Positions 25,294 through 33,725 are shown, numbered from the stretch's first letter. The stretch is 64,000 nt of DNA from Thermoplasmata archaeon (GCA_027314915.1 DAHUZZ010000002.1:84606-148605), one strand, 5' to 3'. Numbers and translations: made by a program. The notes: generated by a model not told the origin, from the letters alone.

Positions 25294-26391
25294 ATGAGAG
25301 ACCCTACGACGCCCCGGGACGGGGCACTTGGAACCATTTCGAGCCAGTCATCGCCGTCTATTCTCGACGAGGAACCGGACCGTGTCAACGCGTTCAGACT
25401 CGGCCCGGGCACCGTCGTGACTGACGATAATCCGGCGCTCCGGGACGGAGCGGTAGTTCAAGAGCCACCTCGGACTATGTCCCAACCGGAGGACATGACC
25501 ACCCGCGTAGGGTGGTGGACGGAGCTGGGGCAGAGATGGTTGGAAGAGAGGCGAGCGCATGGCAAGTACCTCGGGAGAATCGGCAACGAAGCAGTCCGGT
25601 TCTTCGGGAAGTGCGGCGGATGGACCGGCGTGACACCGCAACGGGTTACGGTCAAGGAGCTATGGGTCATCATCGGTCACCTCGGGCCGGCACCCAAGAC
25701 GAAAAGAACGTATCTCGCGCTGCTCGGTTCGTTCCTGAGCAGCCTAGACAACTGGGTCGTTCAGAAGTCAAAGATACGCCGCGAGTTTCCGAACAGAGCC
25801 GTCAACACCCCCGTAGCCGACTCCGAGGAGTGGGAACGAGTGCTGAGCAAAGCCGTGGGTCAGGAACGGGTCATCGTGGCCTTCCTGTGGCCGCGCCGAG
25901 GAGTGGAAGTCATCCGAGCCCGGGTCAAGGATGTCCACCTCGAACAGGGCGCGATGGATGTCCGGCAGAAGGGCGGTGCGGGCAACGTGACCGATACGGA
26001 AGTGCCGATGACTCAGACGCTGATACGCGAACTGACGTGGTACCTGCCTCTCCGGGAGCAATGGGCCCAGCAGGCGGAGACCGACACGGGACATCTCATC
26101 TGCCGATGGAAGGGCAAGTCCCTAGTCGGCGTGTCGAAGGGCTTCCTAGACAGACGGCTCAAGGAGGCCGGCGACCGGGCGGGCGTCCATCGTCCGGCTC
26201 ACGCATTCCGGCGCGGTGGACTAGTCACCGTGATGGAGCGCGGGGGGTCAATCGAAGATGCTCAAGGGGCCGGCTTGCACTCGGATATCGGTTCGACGGC
26301 CGGCTATGTCAAGACACTCTTGGAGAAGCGCCGTCGAAAATCGGCGATAAAGTACCTGGACCCACCCGAAGCACCCGAGGCGACAGCGTAA
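25294..26391 (+). CDS. Tyrosine recombinase / integrase
   Basis: A 365-residue site-specific recombinase. An N-terminal extension (1-70) without clear fold is followed by a SAM-like core-binding domain (about 75-165) and the catalytic domain (about 175-350). Catalytic residues visible are Arg in FLWPRRGVEVIRARVKDV, His and Arg in HAFRRGG, His in GLHSDIGS and the nucleophile Tyr in TAGYVKT. It should cut within the 22-bp att repeat of tRNA-Arg. The gene is intact after integration, unlike SSV-type integrases that are split. Its TAA stop lies about 27 nt before the tRNA, where it forms part of a gtaaag stretch that may now serve as the tRNA promoter. Confidence 0.88.
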   Translation: MRDPTTPRDGALGTISSQSSPSILDEEPDRVNAFRLGPGTVVTDDNPALRDGAVVQEPPRTMSQPEDMTTRVGWWTELGQRWLEERRAHGKYLGRIGNEAVRFFGKCGGWTGVTPQRVTVKELWVIIGHLGPAPKTKRTYLALLGSFLSSLDNWVVQKSKIRREFPNRAVNTPVADSEEWERVLSKAVGQERVIVAFLWPRRGVEVIRARVKDVHLEQGAMDVRQKGGAGNVTDTEVPMTQTLIRELTWYLPLREQWAQQAETDTGHLICRWKGKSLVGVSKGFLDRRLKEAGDRAGVHRPAHAFRRGGLVTVMERGGSIEDAQGAGLHSDIGSTAGYVKTLLEKRRRKSAIKYLDPPEAPEATA

Positions 26392-26415
26392 AGTGCCTCC
26401 CAACAGGAATTCCCT

Positions 26416-26437
26416 GGGGCGCGTAGCCTAGTCTGGA
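26416..26437 (+). repeat. Right attachment-site repeat overlapping tRNA-Arg 5' end
   Basis: Identical to 13738-13759. It spans the base before the tRNA and its first 21 nt, ending in the D-loop. Strand exchange must therefore occur in the 5' third of the tRNA gene. Confidence 0.85.
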
Positions 26438-26491
26438 TAGGGCACCGGGTTCCTAACCCGGCGGTCGAGGGTTCAAATCCCTCCGCGCCCG
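26417..26491 (+). tRNA. tRNA-Arg(CCT)
   Basis: Acceptor GGGCGCG (26417-26423) pairs with CGCGCCC (26484-26490), discriminator G at 26491, no encoded CCA. Anticodon stem CCGGG/CCCGG with loop TTCCTAA gives anticodon CCT (Arg, codon AGG). T-arm GAGGG TTCAAAT CCCTC is canonical. No intron. The upstream flank comes from the integrated element, so the current promoter was probably supplied by it. Confidence 0.95.
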
Positions 26492-27394
26492 TTGACTTCC
26501 GAACCTGCCGATGACCCGGAGCCCTCGCCTAACCAGGGTTCGTTGGGGTGAGCTATCGCTCGCCGGGGCGGGCCCGGTGGCGTGACCCCGATCCCGGCCT
26601 CGGCGGCGGACCCCCATCCCCGCTCCCGGACGGACGGTGGCGGCGCGCCGAGAGTCTACGTAGTGAGGGCCGGTTTTCGGCACGGAGGGCGGGCCCGAGC
26701 GGCGCGTGCCCAGGACCCTCGTGGTCTCCGCCGTCACGGGTCGGCCAGGCGGCGCGTCGGCCCGGTATCTTCTTCGGGCCGGCCCCTGCGTGAAAGGCCG
26801 GCCCCATCCACCTTCGAACGTCCCCCACATCCAGCTCCGGGGGGTCGAGCCGATCCTCGGGGACCTCCGCGAGCCGTCCACGCATCCCACATCTCAGGGG
26901 GGTGGACGGGTTCCACCTCGTGACGGATTTCCCCGGCCCTCCCCGGGCGACGGACGATCCCCGCGCGTGGGTCGCGGTCGAGCTTCGTCAACGGTGGGGG
27001 GCGGTCCCGGCGGCGCAGGCCGCCGGGGTGTCGAACACCCTCGTGACTCCGTATCGCTCTCCGCCCAGCGAAACGGTCGTCCGTTCCACGCCGCCACGGC
27101 GCTCTTCGAGAGCGTCGCGCGGTCCCTCGGCCTGCCGAACTCGGTGACCCGTCCTCCGTACTTCGGAGACGTCTGGCGCAGCCCGAAGCGTGGGGGCTTG
27201 ACGGGCCGACAGGGGCGCTGGCCCGACCGGGGCCGCGTCCCCCGATCCGGGTCACGGGATCCGGTACCCCTCCGGGTCTCGGCCGACCGCTCCCGGCACC
27301 CGCGGGCGCCCAGCGAAGCTTCGGTCCTCGCGCCCTTCGGCGCGCGGTGGGCGCACGGGCCGCCAGGGCCCGCGGGCGACCGCGACGGACCAGA
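26492..27394. other. Long region without a supported gene
   Basis: About 900 nt of GC-rich sequence after tRNA-Arg. Several frames are open on both strands, as expected at this GC, but none has a TATA box at leaderless distance, coupling to a neighbour or a recognisable motif. RNase P RNA and SRP RNA signatures were looked for and not seen. It may hold an unrecognised RNA or decayed sequence beside the integration site. Confidence 0.4.
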
Positions 27395-28318
27395 TCAGAG
27401 GTACTTCTGGTCCCGGGGGCAGTACCAGCGGGTGTACTGGGCGATCCAGCTCGCCGGCTGTCCGCAGGTGGGGCAGACGGGCGCCGCCATGGGAGGCGCC
27501 ATCGGGGGCGGTGGGGTCATGCCCGGCGGGGCCATCGCGCCCGCGTAGGCGGGCGGGGCGTAGCCCATCCCCATCGCCGCATCGCTGGGAGGCACCCATC
27601 CCGAGCTGAGCTTGGAGGAGGCCTTGCTGTAGCCCACGAGGAGCAGGATGTATCCGACGATGGAAACGTAGGGGATGATGGTCAGGATCGAGCCGACCTT
27701 GACGGTCGACTCCTCGTAGCGGGACCCCGCGCGCCAGTTGCCGAGGACGAGCCCGATGACCCCGACGAGGGCGAGGAGGGAGCCGATCCCGAAGAGCGCG
27801 ATGGCGCCCAGGATCGCGCTCAGGGCAAGGGCCCCGCTCGAACCCCCGATGGCCGAGTTGACCGCCGACAGCACGCCGCCGATGAGGATCAGGACCCCGA
27901 TGGCCATCATCGCGAAGCCGACCAGACCGACGATCATGAGCGCCGTCGGGGCGCCGAAGTCGGGGGCTCCGCGCCGAATGGTGCGGAAGCCGAGGTAGAA
28001 GAAGATGAATCCCACGACGCCGAGGACGAGGCCCCCCGCGAGGAGGCCGATGGCGGCGTACACCGTGGTCGGCGTGATCCAGCTCGGGATGGAGGCCCCC
28101 ACCGCCCGGCCCGCCGCGAGGTTGCTCGCGGTGTTCTGGAGGGCCAGGTAGATGAGGTAGAAGATGGCGAACCCGAACCAGAACATCGCCTGGACGAGCA
28201 CCCCGAGCAGCGCGGCCACCTTGAGGTGGCTGACTCCATCCCGGTCGGAGGGTCGGCTGACGCTCGGGTTCGGCGGGATCATGGTCGCTGGGCCCGGCAC
28301 GGTCGGCGGATAGGCCAT
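27395..28318 (-). CDS. DUF973-type membrane protein with C-terminal zinc ribbon
   Basis: A 307-residue protein with about six transmembrane helices (roughly 30-230). A Pro/Ala/Met-rich linker (about 240-280) leads to a C-terminal half zinc ribbon, CPTCG...YCPRDQ. This matches the archaeal DUF973 architecture. The ATG at 28318 is 27 nt from a ctatatcc box, which favours it over the ATG three codons upstream. The ribbon and linker should lie in the cytoplasm. No function is known for the family. Confidence 0.75.
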   Translation of the reverse strand: MAYPPTVPGPATMIPPNPSVSRPSDRDGVSHLKVAALLGVLVQAMFWFGFAIFYLIYLALQNTASNLAAGRAVGASIPSWITPTTVYAAIGLLAGGLVLGVVGFIFFYLGFRTIRRGAPDFGAPTALMIVGLVGFAMMAIGVLILIGGVLSAVNSAIGGSSGALALSAILGAIALFGIGSLLALVGVIGLVLGNWRAGSRYEESTVKVGSILTIIPYVSIVGYILLLVGYSKASSKLSSGWVPPSDAAMGMGYAPPAYAGAMAPPGMTPPPPMAPPMAAPVCPTCGQPASWIAQYTRWYCPRDQKYL

Positions 28319-28340
28319 GGGAATCATCCGGTCGCTCCCG

Positions 28341-28348
28341 GGATATAG
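28341..28348 (-). promoter_or_regulatory. TATA box of the DUF973-type gene
   Basis: ctatatcc on the minus strand, 27 nt before the ATG at 28318; this spacing decides the start. Confidence 0.6.
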
Positions 28349-28484
28349 ACGTCACTCCGGCAGGGAATCGCAGGTCTCCGTCGGCCGGAGGGCCCCGGTC
28401 TCCACCGGGCCGGCTCCCGGTCCGCCCGCGGCCCGCAGCGTCCCGGCCGGCGATCGGAGCGGCGCTCCGCGAACGGGCCCCGGT

Positions 28485-29858
28485 CTACCGGGGTGCGGAG
28501 CGGCCGATCGCCGCCTGGACGAGCCCGATGGTCCGCTCGGAGAGGCGCTGGGCCACGGCCGGGTCCCGTGCCTCGGAGAAGATGCGGATCAGCGGCTCGG
28601 TGCCCGACCGGCGGACCAGGACCCAGCCGCCGTCCCGGTACACCTTGAGACCATCGAGCGTCACCACCCGCTCCGCGCCCTCGGTGAGCGCGGGCGTGAT
28701 CTCGGAGAAGACCTGGTCGAGGAGCGGGGCGGGGCAGGCCACCTTGTCCTTCCGCAGCGCGTAGGTCGGCAGGTCCGCGACGGCCTCGGCAAGACCGGTC
28801 TCCTCCCGCGCCAGCAGGGCGAGGAGCGCCGCGGCCGTCATCGCCCCGTCCCGGGCCAGCTGCAGCTCCGGGAAGACCAGCCCCCCGTTCTCCTCCCCGC
28901 CGAAGATGGCGTCGCGCCGCTTCATCTCCCGCGTGACCGTCGGCGAGCCGATCTTCGTGTAGATGACCTCGCCCCCGATCGGGTGCACCGCATCCTCGAC
29001 GCTTTGCGAGCTCGAGACCGGGGTAACGACGATGCCGCCGCGGTGGCGCCGGACCGCATCGCGGGCCATGAGCGTGAGCGTGCGCTCGCCCGGAAGGAAC
29101 TGGCCCTTGGCGTCGACGAAGACGGCCCGGTCCGCGTCGCCGTCGTGGGCGATCCCGAGATCGGCCCCGAACGTGGGCACCGCGCGCGCCAGGTCCCGGA
29201 GGTTCGTCTCGGTGGGCTCGGAGAGATGGCCGGGGAAGGTGCCGTCGAGGTGCGCGTTCAAGGAGATGACCCGGCAGCCGAGCCGGCGCAGGAGGGACGG
29301 AGAGGTGGGGATCGACGCCCCGTTGCCGCAGTCGAGGACGACGGTGAGCCGCCGCTTCTGCACGCGCTCCGCATCGACCCGGTGGAGGATCGCGTCCACG
29401 TACCGGGCCGCCCCGAGGCCGTCGCCCATCACGGTCCCGACCCGGTCGAAGGGCACGGAGGGGGTCACCCCCCGCTCGACACGGCCCTCGATCTCCTCCT
29501 CGACCGAGCGGGGCACCTCGAGCCCGTCGGCGGCGATGCACTTGATGCCGTTGAACTCGGGAGGATTGTGCGACGCGGTCAGGATCATCCCGAACTGCGC
29601 GCCGGTCTGGACGACGTTGTACTGGATCGCCGGCGTCGGCAGCAACCCGAGCTCGAGGACCCGGTGCCCCCCCAGGGCGAACGTCGCGGACGCGATCCGG
29701 GCGAAGGGGGCGCTCGACGTGCGTCCGTCCCATCCGACCGCGATGGGGGGGCCGGGCGGGAACAGGTCGGCGGCGGCCGCCGCCACCCGGGCGACGAACG
29801 GACCGGTGAGCTTCTCCCCGACCACTTCCCGGATCCCGTTCGTGCCGAAGAGCCGCAC
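28485..29858 (-). CDS. glmM: Phosphohexomutase (phosphoglucosamine / phosphomannomutase family)
   Basis: A 457-residue alpha-D-phosphohexomutase, moving phosphate between C1 and C6 of a hexose via a phosphoserine. The active-site Ser is S96 in TASHNP (94-99); DGDADR (239-244) binds Mg; GGEENGG is the sugar loop; VRRSGTEP near the C-terminus binds the phosphate. The GEENGG loop suits archaeal glucosamine or mannose enzymes, so the symbol is tentative. GTG at 29858 is 28 nt after an aatttatga box and yields the family N-terminus RLFGTNGIR. It supplies precursors for UDP-GlcNAc or GDP-mannose and thus for surface glycans. Confidence 0.9.
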   Translation of the reverse strand: MRLFGTNGIREVVGEKLTGPFVARVAAAAADLFPPGPPIAVGWDGRTSSAPFARIASATFALGGHRVLELGLLPTPAIQYNVVQTGAQFGMILTASHNPPEFNGIKCIAADGLEVPRSVEEEIEGRVERGVTPSVPFDRVGTVMGDGLGAARYVDAILHRVDAERVQKRRLTVVLDCGNGASIPTSPSLLRRLGCRVISLNAHLDGTFPGHLSEPTETNLRDLARAVPTFGADLGIAHDGDADRAVFVDAKGQFLPGERTLTLMARDAVRRHRGGIVVTPVSSSQSVEDAVHPIGGEVIYTKIGSPTVTREMKRRDAIFGGEENGGLVFPELQLARDGAMTAAALLALLAREETGLAEAVADLPTYALRKDKVACPAPLLDQVFSEITPALTEGAERVVTLDGLKVYRDGGWVLVRRSGTEPLIRIFSEARDPAVAQRLSERTIGLVQAAIGRSAPR

Positions 29859-29881
29859 GCCGCCCCCGTGGCCGGGAGACT

Positions 29882-29890
29882 CATAAATTG
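29882..29890 (-). promoter_or_regulatory. TATA box of the phosphohexomutase gene
   Basis: caatttatg on the minus strand, 28 nt before the GTG start at 29858; leaderless spacing. Confidence 0.6.
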
Positions 29891-30012
29891 TGCGTGGCGG
29901 GTGGCGCCCGCCGGCCCCCGAACGGCGGGCCGGCGCCGGCCGCGGGATTCCATTCGCCCTCCACCCCCGCAGGATCCCCCGCGGCGGCCTTCCACCGTCG
30001 TCGACGCGCCGC

Positions 30013-30019
30013 ACTTATC
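30013..30019 (+). promoter_or_regulatory. TATA box of the Mut7-C gene
   Basis: acttatc, centred 26 nt before the ATG at 30042; it supports a leaderless mRNA. Confidence 0.55.
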
Positions 30020-30041
30020 GCCCCGCGGGCTTGCGCCGGCG

Positions 30042-30509
30042 ATGGCCGAGACCCGCTGGCTCCTCGACGGGATGCTCGGCCGCCTGGCCCGGTACCTTAG
30101 GTTCATGGGCCACGACGTGGAGTACGATCGCACCGCCGCGGACGACGATCTCCTCCGCAGGTCCCGTGCCGACGGTCGCGTGCTCGTGACCCGGGATCGG
30201 TTGCTCGCGGCGCGGGCCCCCGGGTCGGTCCTGCTCTCCTCGCCGTACCTCCCGGACCAGCTCCGCGCGCTCCGGGCGGTCCACCCGGAGGTCGAAGGTC
30301 CGGTGCGGTTCGACCGCTGCTCGCGGTGCAACGCCCCCCTGCTCGCGCGGCCGCCGGAGGGCGGAGCTCCGAGCCCGCCCCACCCCATGCCGGCCCCCGC
30401 CGGGAGGGAGGTCTTCGTATGCCCGAACTGCGGCCAGCTCTACTGGGAGGGCAGCCACACCGACCGGATCCGGCGGAGGCTCGCCGAGATCTTCGCGGGG
30501 GGCCCCTGA
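30042..30509 (+). CDS. Mut7-C RNase domain protein with zinc ribbon
   Basis: A 155-residue protein. RWLLDGMLGRLARYLRFMGHD (5-25) is the Mut7-C start, with TRD near 60 as a further PIN-like acidic residue. The C-terminal part is a zinc ribbon, CSRCN...CPNCGQLYWEGSH. Mut7-C domains are PIN-fold nucleases thought to cut RNA in the cytoplasm. A frame opens far upstream, but the TATA spacing and family N-terminus set the start at 30042. It overlaps the next gene by CTGA. Confidence 0.88.
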   Translation: MAETRWLLDGMLGRLARYLRFMGHDVEYDRTAADDDLLRRSRADGRVLVTRDRLLAARAPGSVLLSSPYLPDQLRALRAVHPEVEGPVRFDRCSRCNAPLLARPPEGGAPSPPHPMPAPAGREVFVCPNCGQLYWEGSHTDRIRRRLAEIFAGGP

Positions 30510-31540
30510 GGCTCTGGGTCGAGCTCTCGGGGGAGAACCTCGAGCTCGCGACCGCTGAGATCACCGTCCTGGCGGAGTCCTTCGGGGGTCATCGGGTCGA
30601 GGATCCCGGTCTCGAAGGCCTCGTCCGATGGCGCGCGCTCGAGCTGCCCTCGGAGAGGGCGGCCTCCGACCTCGTGCAGCGCGCCGCCCTCGTACGGCGG
30701 GTCGCGCAGCCCTTCGAGGAGACCGGGGGTCCTCAGGTCGAGTTTCGGGCAGCCGCCCTGGGAAGGGAGGAGCGCGCGACCGCGCGATTCGATGCCCTGG
30801 GAGGGGGCCCCTCGGAGCGCCGGGACGCGGTCCACGGGGCGGCGCAGGCCTACCTCGCCTCCGGGGGACGTCTCGATCTGGATGCCCCCTCCCACCGCTA
30901 CCTCCTCTTCCTGGGCCCCTCGGAGCGGCCCCGGATCGCGCTCGAGGGGCCCGGTCCGCCGCGGGCCGAGTTCGACCGGCGGCGCATGCCCTCGCTGCCC
31001 TTCCAGCGCCCGGTGAGCCTCGCGCCCCGCCTCGCCCGCGCCGCGGTGAACCTGGCCGGCATCGGCCCGGGGAGCCGGGTCGCGGACCCCTTCGTGGGGA
31101 CCGGCGCGCTCCTGCTCGAGGCGGGGCTCGTGGGGGCCCGTCTCTTCGGGGCGGACCGGGACGCGACCATGGTCCGCGGCGCCGTGCGGAACCTCGCCGC
31201 GTTCGGCCTCTCGGCAGAGTCCCTGAGCGTCGCGGATGCCGCGGACGCGGTCCGGGAGCTGCCCTGGGATGGTCTCGAGGCGGTCGTGACCGATCCGCCG
31301 TACGGGCGGGCCTCCAGCACCGGCGGGGAGACCACCGAGGGGCTGCTCGCCCGGGTCCTCCCGGCCTGGGGAAGGCGCGTGGTCCCCGACGGCCGGATCG
31401 TCGTGATCGGTCCCGCCGGGCCGGACCCGCTCCCGGCCCCCTGGCAACGGGTGGTGTCGGTCGCGGACCGGGTCCACCGCAGCCTGACCCGGGAGTTCCG
31501 GGTCTACCGACGTCCGGTGGGTCCGACGGCCGGTCAGTAG
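30506..31540 (+). CDS. tRNA (guanine(10)-N2)-methyltransferase, THUMP domain
   Basis: A protein of about 344 residues. The N-terminal region (about 1-150) is a THUMP-like RNA-binding domain, and the C-terminal Rossmann methyltransferase has VADPFVGTGALLLEAGL (SAM motif I) and TDPPYGRAS (motif IV). DPPYG is the N2-guanine signature of archaeal Trm-G10. The family N-terminus begins at LRLWVELSGENLELA, where the only candidate start is CTG at 30506, overlapping the upstream stop as CTGA. The next in-frame ATG (30419) would add an unrelated Arg/Pro-rich stretch lying inside the Mut7-C gene. Confidence 0.82.
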   Translation: MRLWVELSGENLELATAEITVLAESFGGHRVEDPGLEGLVRWRALELPSERAASDLVQRAALVRRVAQPFEETGGPQVEFRAAALGREERATARFDALGGGPSERRDAVHGAAQAYLASGGRLDLDAPSHRYLLFLGPSERPRIALEGPGPPRAEFDRRRMPSLPFQRPVSLAPRLARAAVNLAGIGPGSRVADPFVGTGALLLEAGLVGARLFGADRDATMVRGAVRNLAAFGLSAESLSVADAADAVRELPWDGLEAVVTDPPYGRASSTGGETTEGLLARVLPAWGRRVVPDGRIVVIGPAGPDPLPAPWQRVVSVADRVHRSLTREFRVYRRPVGPTAGQ

Positions 31541-33117
31541 ACGTCGGTCTGCCAGGAGTTGGCGTTGCTCACCGAGGAGATCGGGCAGAGCTGGGTCACG
31601 ACGATGGTGACCGTCACGGTCGCCTGCGCGGGGTTCGCGTACTCGATGGTGAACAGCCCGGCCTGCGAGGGGTTGAGCGCCGTGTAGGCGCTGCTCGACT
31701 GCGTGAAGGAGGCGGCGTGCGCGAAGGTGGTCACATTCCCGTTGGCGGAGGTGATCCTCCAGGTCGAATTCGCCTCGAACGCGGAGAGCTGGGCGCCGGT
31801 GAGCTCCTGCGTCGAGCCGTTCACCGAGGTCACCACCTTGTCGATCGAGGCCGACACCACGTAGGCGTGCGGGACGATGTCCTTGTTCACGAGGGCGAAG
31901 CTCAGGTTGTCGGCCATGGCGAGCCCCGGCGGAAGCGGACGCAGCTGGGAGGTCGCCTCGTCCTGGAGATGGAACTGCCCGTTCGCGGTCGCGAGCGGCA
32001 CCGCGGTGAAGCCGGCGAGGAGAATCCCCACCGCGAGGAGCCCCACCGCGATCCGACGTCCCCCGAGCGGGGAGATGTCGTTGAGCGGGGGCGGATGCCG
32101 CATCCCGATGAAGAAGACGAACAGGGCGAAGAGGAGCCAGCCGAAGTAGCCGGTGAAGACGAAGAGCACGACGAGGACGAGCAGCGACGCGTAGGAGGCC
32201 CACGTGGCCCGCTTGCCGAGGAGCGCCCGGGCGACGTGTCCGCCGTCCAGCTGGCCCGCCGGGAGGAGATTGAACGCGGTGACCAGGATCCCGACCCAAC
32301 CGGCGAGGGCGAGCGGATGCAGGTTCGGCGTCGCGCCCGGGATCAGGAGCGAGAAGAGCATCCAGACCGCGGGGGTCTCGATGACCAGGTTCCCGTAGCT
32401 GAAGCCGAGGAAGCTCGGGCCGCAGACGGTCAACGACAGCGCCGGGGCCGAGGCCGAGAGGTGCAGGCCGAGCAGCGTCACCGGGATGGCGACCAGGAAC
32501 CCGACGATCGGTCCCGCGGCCCCGATGTCGAGGAGCGCCTTCTTGTCCGGGAACGGCTCGCGGAGGCTGATGAACGCCCCGAAGGTCCCGAAGATCAGGA
32601 TCGGGGGGGGGACCGGCAGGAAGTAGGGCAGCGAGGCGTCGACCTTGTGGCGGCGGGCCATCCAGAAGTGCCCGAGCTCGTGGAGCCCCAGGATCGCCAT
32701 CAGCGGCGCGGCGAAGTAGAGCGCGCCGTTCGCGAGGTCGGGGAGCGTGAGGGTGGATCCGCCCCGGAACGCGACCCAGAGGAAGGCGCCCGCGAAGATC
32801 GTGGAGACCACCGTGGCGAGCAGGAGCGCCAGGTTGACGACCGGCCCCCAGGGGCTCTGGGCCGGCCGCCGGACGACCTCGATGACGTACTCGCCCTGCT
32901 CGCGCCGGATCTGCGGGATGTACAGGAGCGGCCAGAGCTCCTGGCGAAGCTCGTCGAACCGGGCCTCGAGCGTCGCGGGGTCGGCGTGGACCAGGAGCAC
33001 CAGGGACATCGGTGCGATCCGGGTCTCGTAGACGGGAAAGTACCGCCCGACGATCCCCTTGATCCGCTCGAGCTCGTTCCCCGGCGCCGCCGGGAGCGGA
33101 CCGCCGGCCGAGCTCAC
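31534..33117 (-). CDS. M50 family site-2 protease-like membrane metalloprotease
   Basis: A 527-residue intramembrane protease. An N-terminal cytoplasmic domain (1-88) precedes several membrane helices. HELGH (146-150) is the zinc motif inside a helix, and LLPAGQLDGGH (near 285) provides the third ligand. A C-terminal extracytoplasmic domain (about 370-527) is Ser/Thr/Asn-rich and beta-like. S2P enzymes release membrane-bound regulators or trim signal peptides by cutting within the membrane. It overlaps the convergent methyltransferase gene by 7 nt. The substrate is not suggested by the neighbours. Confidence 0.88.
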   Translation of the reverse strand: MSSAGGPLPAAPGNELERIKGIVGRYFPVYETRIAPMSLVLLVHADPATLEARFDELRQELWPLLYIPQIRREQGEYVIEVVRRPAQSPWGPVVNLALLLATVVSTIFAGAFLWVAFRGGSTLTLPDLANGALYFAAPLMAILGLHELGHFWMARRHKVDASLPYFLPVPPPILIFGTFGAFISLREPFPDKKALLDIGAAGPIVGFLVAIPVTLLGLHLSASAPALSLTVCGPSFLGFSYGNLVIETPAVWMLFSLLIPGATPNLHPLALAGWVGILVTAFNLLPAGQLDGGHVARALLGKRATWASYASLLVLVVLFVFTGYFGWLLFALFVFFIGMRHPPPLNDISPLGGRRIAVGLLAVGILLAGFTAVPLATANGQFHLQDEATSQLRPLPPGLAMADNLSFALVNKDIVPHAYVVSASIDKVVTSVNGSTQELTGAQLSAFEANSTWRITSANGNVTTFAHAASFTQSSSAYTALNPSQAGLFTIEYANPAQATVTVTIVVTQLCPISSVSNANSWQTDVY

Positions 33118-33120
33118 GGA

Positions 33121-33447
33121 CTAGGCTCCGCCCGCGCTCTTGGTGGCCGACTTCCTCAGCCGCGAGGCCCGCTCCTTGGCGGAGTAGCCGGTGGCCTCAT
33201 GGAGGAACTCGTTGTACCGACGGATCGTCTCGGCCTGCGTGGCGGCGTCCACCTGGGGGTTCATGGTGAGCTCCACGGCGAGCTCCTTGCCCTCGGGCCA
33301 GACCTTGAGGGTGGCGAGCGCCCCCCAGCTCGTCCGTACCGCCGCGCCGTCCCGATCGGACCGTTCGAAATGGGTCTCGCAGAGGTGCGCGAGCGCGTCG
33401 ACGTTGAGCTGGGCCCGAACGCTCGTCCGGACCGGGTACTTCTGCAC
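33121..33447 (-). CDS. DUF5611-like small archaeal protein
   Basis: A 108-residue soluble protein; WGALATLKVWPEGKELAVEL and ETIRRYNEFLHEATGYSAKER recall the Thermoplasmata DUF5611 family, and the Lys/Arg-rich C-terminus suggests nucleic-acid contact. No function is known. GTG at 33447 begins MQKYPVR and lies 28 nt after a ccttaaat box; longer readings of the frame lack a start codon near the family N-terminus. It ends 3 nt before the M50 protease gene and is probably co-transcribed with it. Confidence 0.65.
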   Translation of the reverse strand: MQKYPVRTSVRAQLNVDALAHLCETHFERSDRDGAAVRTSWGALATLKVWPEGKELAVELTMNPQVDAATQAETIRRYNEFLHEATGYSAKERASRLRKSATKSAGGA

Positions 33448-33470
33448 GGCGCCCAACCACCGGGGGACGC

Positions 33471-33478
33471 GATTTAAG
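33471..33478 (-). promoter_or_regulatory. TATA box of the DUF5611-like gene
   Basis: ccttaaat on the minus strand, 28 nt before the GTG start at 33447. Confidence 0.5.
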
Positions 33479-33503
33479 GTTGAGGGGGAAATCGCCGGAG
33501 CGG

Positions 33504-33725
33504 CTAGACGGTCTCGATCTCGAAGAGAACGCGGTACCCCCGCAGGAGCCGGCTCACCTCGTCGCCGAGGTCGAGGATCTGGTCCGTGCTCCCGGTCGAG
33601 TTCCAGTCGTAGACGAAGTCGTAGTTGCCCTGCGTGGGCTCGAAGCCGAACCCGACGAGCCGGTCCGCCACTTCCGAGGGTTTCGCTCCTTCGCTGTGGA
33701 AGGTCACTCTGAGGTACGTTTCCAT
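33504..33725 (-). CDS. Conserved-looking small protein, unknown function
   Basis: A 73-residue soluble protein with an alternating beta-alpha pattern: METYLRVTFHSEG strand, SEVADRLVGFGFEP helix, NYDFVYDW strand, and a C-terminal RGYRVLFEIET strand. This looks like a small ferredoxin-like (ACT-sized) fold. The ATG at 33725 gives the cleanest N-terminus; six codons upstream is an alternative ATG. A gattttgcc AT-rich box lies about 22 nt upstream. Not matched to a named family. Confidence 0.6.
   Translation of the reverse strand: METYLRVTFHSEGAKPSEVADRLVGFGFEPTQGNYDFVYDWNSTGSTDQILDLGDEVSRLLRGYRVLFEIETV

Larger units (their letters stand above)
13738..26437. mobile_element. Integrated genetic element in tRNA-Arg(CCT), about 12.7 kb
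   Basis: Bounded by identical 22-bp direct repeats (13738-13759 and 26416-26437) equal to the 5' end of the intact tRNA-Arg on the right. A tyrosine recombinase gene ends 25 nt before that tRNA. GC is visibly lower than in the flanks (hand count 32 of 60 at 17461-17520 against 44 of 60 at 6001-6060). Contents from the right: integrase, a divergent zinc-ribbon/ATPase pair, an insertion sequence, a truncated ORF, an ISL3 relic and two giant exported Kelch proteins. No replication initiator or capsid gene was recognised, so it may be a decayed plasmid or provirus or a genomic island. Confidence 0.82.

Noticed and set aside
26453..26890. Minus-strand frame ending in RRDLNPRPPG
   Set aside because: Its C-terminus is the antisense of tRNA-Arg, a well-known annotation artefact.
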